From contig DASUSF010000181.1 in NCBI GenBank assembly GCA_036375275.1, forward strand, positions 1 to 11,052: a stretch of DNA of 11,052 bases, in the 5' to 3' direction. Below are positions 6,046 through 11,052 of the stretch, one piece after another. The notes beneath the pieces are model-generated. The model had not been told where the DNA came from and ran no database searches. It saw nothing but the letters and a program-made list of their open reading frames with translations. Position 1 is the first letter of the stretch. Each line of letters begins with the position of its first letter. This DNA is from DASUSF01 sp036375275 (GTDB taxonomy: Bacteria > Pseudomonadota > Alphaproteobacteria > Geminicoccales > Geminicoccaceae). Both the position numbers and the translations under genes were made by a program.

Positions 6046-6061
6046 GTGTGACGTGGCACAC
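6046..6061. promoter_or_regulatory. GTGTG-N6-CACAC palindrome in divergent intergenic region
   Basis: The 246-base region between the divergent binding-protein and SYLF lipoprotein genes contains GTGTG (6046-6050) and CACAC (6057-6061), 6 bases apart. A second inverted repeat CTGCGC (6022-6027) / GCGCAG (6041-6046) abuts it. The TGTG...CACA halves recall CRP/FNR-superfamily sites, but the spacing is not the standard one. The region should hold both promoters; I could not place -10/-35 boxes with any confidence. Confidence 0.25.
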
Positions 6062-6219
6062 ACTTCGAGCCGTTTTCGACGTCCGGCCCGCTGCACGGCG
6101 GTCGGGCCCCGGGGGCCGCCGGCGCCGGTATCGCCCGGAGCCTGATCCTGTCGTATCACTGTCGACCCGGCGCAAACGGGGGCGGCCGCGGGCGCCGCGC
6201 AGGATGTGGAGACCAACCG

Positions 6220-6792
6220 ATGACCAGGACCCTTCATGCTCTGGCAGCGGCCGGCGCGCTCACGCTCGCCGGCTGCCAGGGCGGCAACCCGCTCGACACC
6301 AGCTCCGGCGCCGAGAAGGCGGCGGCGCTGCAGGGGGAGTGCCGGAGCGCCCTCGAGCAGCTCTACGCCCAGGCGCCCCCCGCCCGGAACATCGCCGCCG
6401 ACGCCGAGGGCGTCCTGGTCTTCCCGAACGTGGTCAAGGCCGGCCTCGGGATCGGCGGCGAGACCGGCAACGGCTGCCTCCTCCAGGGCGGCGAGGTCGC
6501 CGGCTACTACAACAAGAGCGGCGCCTCGATCGGCTTCCAGGCCGGCGCGCAGAGCCGGTCGGAGGTCATGATGTTCATGAGCGAGGCGGCGCTGGACAAG
6601 CTTCGCCGCCGCGAGGGCCTGGAGTTCGGCGCCGACGCCTCGGTGGTGGTGCTCGACATGGGCGCCGGCGGCACGCTCGACACCGGCACCATCGATTCCG
6701 AGGTGCTCGCGTTCATCTTCGGCGAGGCGGGGCTGATGGCGAGCGCCAGCCTGGAGGGCGCCAAGGTGACCCCGATCGACTTCGACTCCTGA
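6220..6792 (+). CDS. SYLF (Ysc84)-domain lipoprotein
   Basis: Predicted lipid-anchored protein of 190 residues with a SYLF domain, a lipid-binding fold named after eukaryotic SH3YL1/Ysc84 and common in bacterial envelope lipoproteins. Seen: a lipoprotein signal (MTRTLHALAAAGALTLAGC) with lipobox LAGC and modified Cys19. Gln at +2 predicts passage to the outer membrane if the usual Lol rule applies. The SYLF domain covers about 37-190: a helical start (ALQGECRSALEQLYAQAP), then AEGVLVFPNVVKAGLGIGGETGNGCLL, GGEVAGYYNKSGASIGFQAGAQ, and a C-terminal GEAGLMASASLEGAKVTPID. A GGAGA precedes the ATG by about 8 bases. It lies 40 bases before the RidA gene on the same strand, so the two may be cotranscribed. 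The cellular role of these bacterial proteins is poorly known. Confidence 0.92.
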   Translation: MTRTLHALAAAGALTLAGCQGGNPLDTSSGAEKAAALQGECRSALEQLYAQAPPARNIAADAEGVLVFPNVVKAGLGIGGETGNGCLLQGGEVAGYYNKSGASIGFQAGAQSRSEVMMFMSEAALDKLRRREGLEFGADASVVVLDMGAGGTLDTGTIDSEVLAFIFGEAGLMASASLEGAKVTPIDFDS

Positions 6793-6832
6793 GCGGGCGC
6801 CGACCGGGGAACCGCACGCGGGGAGGCGGGTG

Positions 6833-7321
6833 ATGGCGACGATCAAGGGCAAGCTCGAGGCGCTGGGGCTGGTCCTGCCGGCGCCGATCCGGCCGCCGCC
6901 CGGGGTCGTGCTGCCGTTCTCCTGGGTCCGGGTGCGCGGCGAGCGGGCCTACGTCTCGGGGCACGTCGCGCTCGCCCCCGACGGCTCGCTCGCGCGGCCA
7001 CTCGGCAAGGTCGGGATCGACCTGACCCTGGACGAGGGCTACCGGTCGGCGCGGCTGACCGCGCTCGCGATCCTCGCGAGCCTCGAGCGCGCCCTCGGCG
7101 ACCTCGACCGGGTCGGGGCGTGGCTCCGGGTGTTCGGCATGGTCAACACGGCGCCCGGCTTCGACCGCTATCCGCTCGTGATCAACGGCTTCTCCGACCT
7201 GATCCTCGAGCTCTACGGCAAGGAGGCGGGCGACCACGCCCGCTCCGCGGTCGGGCTTGCGGGGCTGCCGTTCGGCGCGCCGGTCGAGATCGAGGCCGAG
7301 GTCGAGATCCGCCCGGCATAG
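6833..7321 (+). CDS. RidA-superfamily protein (YjgF-like, ~160-residue branch)
   Basis: Cytoplasmic protein of 162 residues in the RidA/YjgF/UK114 superfamily; founding members hydrolyse reactive enamine/imine intermediates from PLP enzymes. Seen: AYVSGHVALAPDG (39-51), LGKVGIDLTLDEGYRSARLTALAILASLERALGDLDRV, VNTAPGFDRYPLVINGFSDLILELYG and the C-terminal HARSAVGLAGLPFGAPVEIEAEVEI. R137 corresponds to the arginine that anchors the substrate carboxylate in active RidA. The extra N-terminal region and the NTAP/HP-like block place it in the longer YjgF_endoribonc-like branch rather than the archetypal 130-residue RidA, so imine deaminase activity is not assured. The ATG at 6833 is preferred over the GTG at 6830 because GGGAGG is 6 bases from it. 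It lies 40 bases after the SYLF gene. Confidence 0.9.
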   Translation: MATIKGKLEALGLVLPAPIRPPPGVVLPFSWVRVRGERAYVSGHVALAPDGSLARPLGKVGIDLTLDEGYRSARLTALAILASLERALGDLDRVGAWLRVFGMVNTAPGFDRYPLVINGFSDLILELYGKEAGDHARSAVGLAGLPFGAPVEIEAEVEIRPA

Positions 7322-7442
7322 GCAGGGCCGGCCCCGAACGCATTGGATCCGGGCGCCGCTTTGATCTCGCTCAACCCGAGGGCGGCGGATCGCGGGCAGG
7401 ATCGGCTCCAGCTGCGTGACCTGACCGCCTGTGGAGGCTCGG

Positions 7443-9902
7443 ATGCCGGAAGCTCGCTACGTCCGCTGGTTCGGCGATCTCTCGATCGACGACGTGCCGC
7501 TGGTCGGCGGCAAGAACGCCTCGCTCGGCGAGATGTACCGGGAGCTGACGGGGCAGGGAGTGCGGGTGCCGAACGGCTTCGCGGTGACCGCCGAGGCCTT
7601 CCGCCGCGCGCTGACCGACGCCGGCGCCTGGGACGAGCTGCACCGGCTGCTCGACTCCCTCGACAAGAGCGACGTCCGCGCCCTCGCCAGGGCCGGCGCC
7701 CGGGCCCGCGAGATCGTCTATGCCGCCGGCCTGCCGGACGCGGTCCGGGACGAGGTGCTCGAAGCCTACCGCAAGCTCGAGGAGGAGTACGGCCCGGAGC
7801 TCTCGGTCGCGGTCCGCAGCTCGGCGACCGCCGAGGACCTGCCGACGGCGAGCTTCGCCGGCCAGCACGACACCTTCCTCAACATCAAGGGCGAGGCGAT
7901 GCTGCTCGACGCGGTGCGGCGCTGCAACGCGTCCCTGTTCACCGACCGGGCGATCTCGTACCGCACCGACCAGGGCTTCGACCACTTCAAGGTGGCGCTC
8001 AGCGCGAGCGTCATGAAGATGGTCCGCTCCGACCGCGCCTCCTCCGGGGTCATGTTCTCGATCGACACCGAGACCGGCTTCAAGGACGCGGTCTTCATCA
8101 CCGGCGCCTACGGGATCGGCGAGAACGTGGTCAAGGGCACGGTCGACCCCGACGAGTACTACGTCCACAAGCCGACCTGGCGTAAGGGTCACCGGGCGGT
8201 GCTCCGCCGGGTCATGGGCGACAAGGCGGTTCGGATGATCTACGCCCACGGCCACACCCGGGAGCCCGTGGTCAACCGCCCGACGCCGAAGGCCGACCGC
8301 GCCCGCTACTGCATCACCGACGACGAGGTCCTGGAGCTCGCCGGCTACGCCATCGCCATCGAGGATCACTACAGCGCGCGCGCCGGGACGTTCCGGCCGA
8401 TGGACATCGAATGGGCGAAGGACGGGGTCGACGGCCTCCTGTACATCGTGCAGGCGCGGCCGGAGACGGTCGCGTCGCAGAAGAACGCCGCGGTGATCGA
8501 GAGCTACGCCCTCAAGCAGAAGGGCCGCGTGCTGGCGACCGGGCGGGCGGTCGGCGGCAAGATCGGCCGCGGCCGGGCGCGGGCGATCCACGACGCCCAC
8601 GAGCTCTCCCGGTTCAGGCCGGGCGAGGTGCTCATCGCCGACACCACGACCCCGGACTGGGAGCCGGTGATGAAGACCGCGGCCGCGATCGTCACCAACC
8701 GGGGCGGGCGCACCTGCCACGCGGCGATCGTCGCCCGCGAGCTCGGCATCCCGGCGGTGGTCGGGACCCAGCACGCGACCACCGATCTGCCGGACGGGGT
8801 GGAGGTCACGGTCTCCTGCGCCGAGGGCGACACCGGCCACGTCTACGAGGGCGCGCTCGACTTCGAGGTCACGCGCACGGACCTCACCGCGTTCAAGAAG
8901 CCGGCGACGCACATCATGATCAACCTCGGCAATCCGGAGCTGGCGTTCCAGACCGCGCAGATCCCGAACGACGGCGTCGGCCTCGCGCGGATGGAGTTCA
9001 TCATCAGCGAGGCGATCAAGGCGCATCCGATGGCGCTGCTCCACCCGGAGAAGGTCGAGGACGCCGACGAGCGCCGCCGGATCGAGCAGCTGACCCAGGG
9101 CTTCGCCTCGGGCGCCGACTACTTCGTCAAGACCCTCTCCGAAGGGGTCGGCACGATCGCCGCGGCGTTCTACCCGAAGCCGGTGATCGTCCGCATGTCG
9201 GACTTCAAGACCAACGAGTACGCCGCCCTGATCGGCGGCCGCGCCTTCGAGATGCACGAGGAGAACCCGATGATCGGGTTCCGCGGCGCGTCCCGCTACG
9301 CGCATCCGGCCTACGAGGAGGGCTTCGCCCTCGAGTGCGCGGCGATGCGCCGGGTGCGCGAGACCATGGGGCTCACCAACCTGAAGCTGATGATCCCCTT
9401 CTGCCGCCGGATCGAGGAAGGGCGGAAGGTGCTGGAGGTGATGGCGAGGCACGGCCTGGTGCGCGGCGAGAACGGGCTCGAGATCTACGTGATGTGCGAG
9501 ATCCCGAACAACGTCATCCTGGTCGACCAGTTCGCCGAGCTGTTCGACGGCTTCTCGATCGGCTCGAACGACCTGACCCAGCTGACCCTCGGCGTCGACC
9601 GGGATTCGGCGATGGTGGCGAGCAGCTTCGACGAGCGCGATCCCGGCATGCTGGAGATGCTCAAGCTCGCGGTCGAGGGCGCGAAGCGGAACCACCGCAA
9701 GGTCGGGATCTGCGGCCAGGCGCCGAGCGACTACCCGGAGATCGCGAAGTACCTGGTCGAGCTCGGGATCGACAGCCTGAGCCTGACGCCCGACAGCACG
9801 CTCAAGACCCTGCTCGAGATCGTCGAGCTCGAGAAGCAGCTCGGCCGCGCGCCGCGCGACGAGGGCCTGGTCCAGGACCTCCCGCTCCAGGCGGCGGAGT
9901 AG
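7443..9902 (+). CDS. ppsA: Phosphoenolpyruvate synthase (pyruvate, water dikinase)
   Basis: Makes PEP from pyruvate, using ATP and giving AMP and phosphate; the entry step of gluconeogenesis from pyruvate, lactate or alanine. 819 residues, close to E. coli PpsA. Seen in order: an N-terminal ATP-grasp domain (1-340; LVGGKNASLGE, VAVRSSATAEDLPTASFAGQ, YGIGENVVKG, IVQARPETV); a swivelling phosphohistidine domain with TNRGGRTCHAAIVARELGIP (catalytic H426; T424 at the regulatory-threonine position); and a C-terminal PEP/pyruvate barrel (about 490-800) with EFI, MCEIPNN, GFSIGSNDLTQLTLGVDRD and the acid/base Cys757 in GICGQ. These match PpsA rather than pyruvate phosphate dikinase. The ATG at 7443 has GGAGG 5 bases upstream; an in-frame GTG at 7431 is less likely. 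The gene sits 121 bases after the RidA gene. All catalytic residues are intact. Confidence 0.97.
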   Translation: MPEARYVRWFGDLSIDDVPLVGGKNASLGEMYRELTGQGVRVPNGFAVTAEAFRRALTDAGAWDELHRLLDSLDKSDVRALARAGARAREIVYAAGLPDAVRDEVLEAYRKLEEEYGPELSVAVRSSATAEDLPTASFAGQHDTFLNIKGEAMLLDAVRRCNASLFTDRAISYRTDQGFDHFKVALSASVMKMVRSDRASSGVMFSIDTETGFKDAVFITGAYGIGENVVKGTVDPDEYYVHKPTWRKGHRAVLRRVMGDKAVRMIYAHGHTREPVVNRPTPKADRARYCITDDEVLELAGYAIAIEDHYSARAGTFRPMDIEWAKDGVDGLLYIVQARPETVASQKNAAVIESYALKQKGRVLATGRAVGGKIGRGRARAIHDAHELSRFRPGEVLIADTTTPDWEPVMKTAAAIVTNRGGRTCHAAIVARELGIPAVVGTQHATTDLPDGVEVTVSCAEGDTGHVYEGALDFEVTRTDLTAFKKPATHIMINLGNPELAFQTAQIPNDGVGLARMEFIISEAIKAHPMALLHPEKVEDADERRRIEQLTQGFASGADYFVKTLSEGVGTIAAAFYPKPVIVRMSDFKTNEYAALIGGRAFEMHEENPMIGFRGASRYAHPAYEEGFALECAAMRRVRETMGLTNLKLMIPFCRRIEEGRKVLEVMARHGLVRGENGLEIYVMCEIPNNVILVDQFAELFDGFSIGSNDLTQLTLGVDRDSAMVASSFDERDPGMLEMLKLAVEGAKRNHRKVGICGQAPSDYPEIAKYLVELGIDSLSLTPDSTLKTLLEIVELEKQLGRAPRDEGLVQDLPLQAAE

Positions 9903-9961
9903 GTGGAGCCGCGGCACGGGGGGCGCTACGATCCTCGCCTGGCTCTGATCAGGAGGCGGAG

Positions 9962-10417
9962 ATGACCGGGAAGACGCCGAACGCCAAGAACCACGAGGGG
10001 CTCTCCGAGCTCGCCTCGCGCTTCGTCGACGTCCACGAGCTGCCGTGGGAGAAGACCCGCTACCCCGGGATCGAGACCAAGACGCTCCTGATCGACAAGG
10101 CGTCCGGCCTGCTCACCGCGCTGCTCAGGATGGCGCCGGGCGCGCGGCTCCCCGACCACGAGCACGTGATGATCGAGCAGACCTTCATGATCGAGGGTGC
10201 CCTGGTCGACGACGACGGGGTGTGCACCGCCGGCAACTACGTCTGGCGCCCGGCCGGCAGCCGGCACCAGGCGTGGTCCCCGAACGGCGGGCTGATGCTC
10301 GCGATGTTCCAGGTCCCGAACAAGTTCTTCGAGGAAGGCGGCGACATCGTCGACGTGCTCGGCCAGGAGTGGGAGAGCGCCTGGGGAGGCAGCACGAACC
10401 TGAAAGCCGCCGGCTGA
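9962..10417 (+). CDS. Cupin-domain protein (ChrR-like cupin)
   Basis: Small single-domain cupin of 151 residues, expected to bind a divalent metal in the cytoplasm. Seen: an exact cupin motif 1, G60-x5-H66-x-H68-x3-E72-x6-G79, and motif 2, G91-x5-P97-x-G99-x2-H102. The four metal ligands H66, H68, E72 and H102 are therefore all present. The RFVDVHELPWEKTRYPGIETKTLL opening and the WRPAGSRHQAWSPNGGLMLAMFQVPN ending resemble ChrR-type cupins and the related acetylacetone-cleaving or dihydroxyacetophenone dioxygenases. Activity could be dioxygenase, isomerase or simply sensing. AGGAGG lies 5 bases before the ATG at 9962. It follows ppsA by 59 bases on the same strand. No sigma factor gene is adjacent, so an anti-sigma role is not supported. 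Confidence 0.85.
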   Translation: MTGKTPNAKNHEGLSELASRFVDVHELPWEKTRYPGIETKTLLIDKASGLLTALLRMAPGARLPDHEHVMIEQTFMIEGALVDDDGVCTAGNYVWRPAGSRHQAWSPNGGLMLAMFQVPNKFFEEGGDIVDVLGQEWESAWGGSTNLKAAG

Positions 10418-10449
10418 GCCCCGGCGCCGCCGCCCCGCACCAGCCGCGC

Positions 10450-10478
10450 TTGAGATCGGGTGGCGGCGCGCCCATGAT
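10450..10478 (+). promoter_or_regulatory. Candidate promoter of the cyclase gene (sigma70-like)
   Basis: TTGAGA (10450-10455; 5 of 6 matches to TTGACA) and CATGAT (10473-10478; 4 of 6 to TATAAT) are 17 bases apart. Transcription would begin near 10485, about 20 bases before the cyclase ATG. The -10 box lies inside the left arm of a perfect inverted repeat. Confidence 0.45.
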
Positions 10479-10495
10479 CATCGCCTGATCATGGG
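10471..10495 (+). promoter_or_regulatory. Perfect 10-bp inverted repeat over cyclase -10 and ribosome site
   Basis: Arms CCCATGATCA (10471-10480) and TGATCATGGG (10486-10495) are perfect complements around a 5-base centre (tcgcc). Each arm also contains the self-palindrome TGATCA. The left arm covers the proposed -10 box; the right arm ends in the first three bases of the GGGGAG ribosome site (10493-10498), 6 bases before the ATG. As DNA it could be a repressor operator; as RNA it could hide the ribosome site. A terminator for the cupin gene is less likely, since no T-run follows. Confidence 0.5.
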
Positions 10496-10504
10496 GAGCC
10501 GGCC

Positions 10505-11052
10505 ATGGCGGACCTGGCCGCCTGGCTCGAGCGGATCGGGCTCGGAGAGTACGCCGGCGCCTTCGCCGAGGCGGCGATCGACCTCGACGTCCTCCCCGAC
10601 CTCACGGAAGCGGATCTGGCCGATCTCGGGGTCAGGCTCGGCGATCGCAAGCGCCTCCTGAAGGCGATCGCCGCGCGCGGGGACGAGGCCGCTCATCCGC
10701 ACCCTCTGCCTGCGCGCGAGGTGCCGGCGCAGGCGCCGCCGTCCCCAGCGGCGGAACGGCGGCAGCTGACCGTGATGTTCGTCGACCTGGTCGGTTCGAC
10801 CGCGCTCAGCGGGCGCCTCGACCCCGAGGACATGAGCCAGGTCATGCGCGCCTACCACGGGCGCACCAGCGAAATCATCCGGCGCTGGGGCGGCCACGTC
10901 GCCAAGTACCTGGGCGACGGCGTGCTCGCCTACTTCGGCTGGCCGCAGGCGCACGAGGACGACGCCGAGCGGGCGGTGCGCGCCGGCCTCGCGCTCACAA
11001 ATGCCATCGCCGAGATCTATGACGGTGCCGGAAACAAGCTTGCGGTCCGGAT
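10505..11052 (+). CDS. SAM-domain class III adenylate/guanylate cyclase, N-terminal part (runs off window)
   Basis: Open to the window edge; 182 residues visible. Residues 1-58 form a SAM (sterile alpha motif) domain: WLERIGLGEYAGAFAEAAID, DVLPDLTEADLADLGVRLGDRKRLLKAIA, a protein-interaction module. An alanine/proline-rich linker (about 59-84) follows. The class III nucleotide cyclase catalytic domain begins at ERRQLTVMFVDLVGSTALSG with metal-binding D94 and continues to HVAKYLGDGVLAYFG with the second Asp, D138. In many bacteria this SAM-cyclase start is followed by an AAA-type ATPase and TPR repeats, giving proteins of about 1000 residues or more. That remainder lies outside the window, so it is an expectation only. 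The substrate-selecting residues are not reached. The ATG at 10505 has GGGGAG 6 bases upstream. The product would be cAMP (or cGMP). Confidence 0.93.
   Translation, partial: MADLAAWLERIGLGEYAGAFAEAAIDLDVLPDLTEADLADLGVRLGDRKRLLKAIAARGDEAAHPHPLPAREVPAQAPPSPAAERRQLTVMFVDLVGSTALSGRLDPEDMSQVMRAYHGRTSEIIRRWGGHVAKYLGDGVLAYFGWPQAHEDDAERAVRAGLALTNAIAEIYDGAGNKLAVR

Noticed and set aside
7371..9917. Very long open minus-strand frame opposite ppsA
   Set aside because: It mirrors a complete, motif-verified PEP synthase; its translation is an R/A/D/V-rich, low-information string typical of antisense frames in GC-rich DNA.
9962..10417. Cupin as an anti-sigma factor ChrR
   Set aside because: It lacks the N-terminal zinc-binding anti-sigma domain and no ECF sigma factor gene is adjacent; only the cupin domain is shared.
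1..11052. CRISPR array, tRNA/rRNA, insertion sequence or prophage signals
   Set aside because: No regularly spaced direct repeats, transposase or phage motifs, or tRNA-like cloverleafs were seen on either strand.

Overview
The window is chromosomal-looking, very GC-rich DNA with dense genes, short gaps, strong GGAGG-type ribosome sites and G/C-ending codons. Together with an orphan TRAP-type binding protein, a Liv-type binding protein, a PpsA-type PEP synthase and PIN/VapB and Phd antitoxin modules, this suggests a free-living, heterotrophic proteobacterium, most likely an alphaproteobacterium of the Rhodospirillales type. That placement is inferred from family resemblance, not proven. I see no tRNA, rRNA, CRISPR array, insertion sequence or phage gene.

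Left block (102-2521, all minus strand, read right to left): a vapBC toxin-antitoxin pair, a gamma-class carbonic anhydrase-like hexapeptide protein, a short-chain dehydrogenase and a Phd/YefM antitoxin with no recognisable toxin directly behind it. A 121-base divergent region (2522-2641) separates this block from the plus-strand genes. It carries a plausible vapBC promoter overlapped by a 12-bp-stem inverted repeat.

Middle block: an enoyl-CoA hydratase/isomerase-family protein lacking one of the two usual catalytic glutamates, then a TRAP solute-binding protein (DctP/TakP type), a 13-bp-stem hairpin and a 69-residue two-helix membrane protein. A Peripla_BP_6 (Liv-type) binding protein runs convergently on the minus strand. 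Neither binding protein has its membrane components in view, so both may serve transporters encoded elsewhere.

Right block (6220-11052, all plus): a SYLF-domain lipoprotein, a RidA-superfamily protein, phosphoenolpyruvate synthase (ppsA), a ChrR-like cupin and the start of a SAM-domain class III nucleotide cyclase cut by the window edge. A perfect 10-bp inverted repeat lies over the probable -10 region and ribosome site of the cyclase gene.

The genes form a mixed neighbourhood of carbon uptake and central metabolism (organic-acid and amino-acid type binding proteins, acyl-CoA chemistry, pyruvate to PEP, bicarbonate/CO2) with stress and regulatory modules. I do not see a coherent, undescribed multi-gene system. 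The best leads are the two regulatory palindromes, the missing catalytic residues in two enzymes, the unpaired binding proteins and the small membrane protein.
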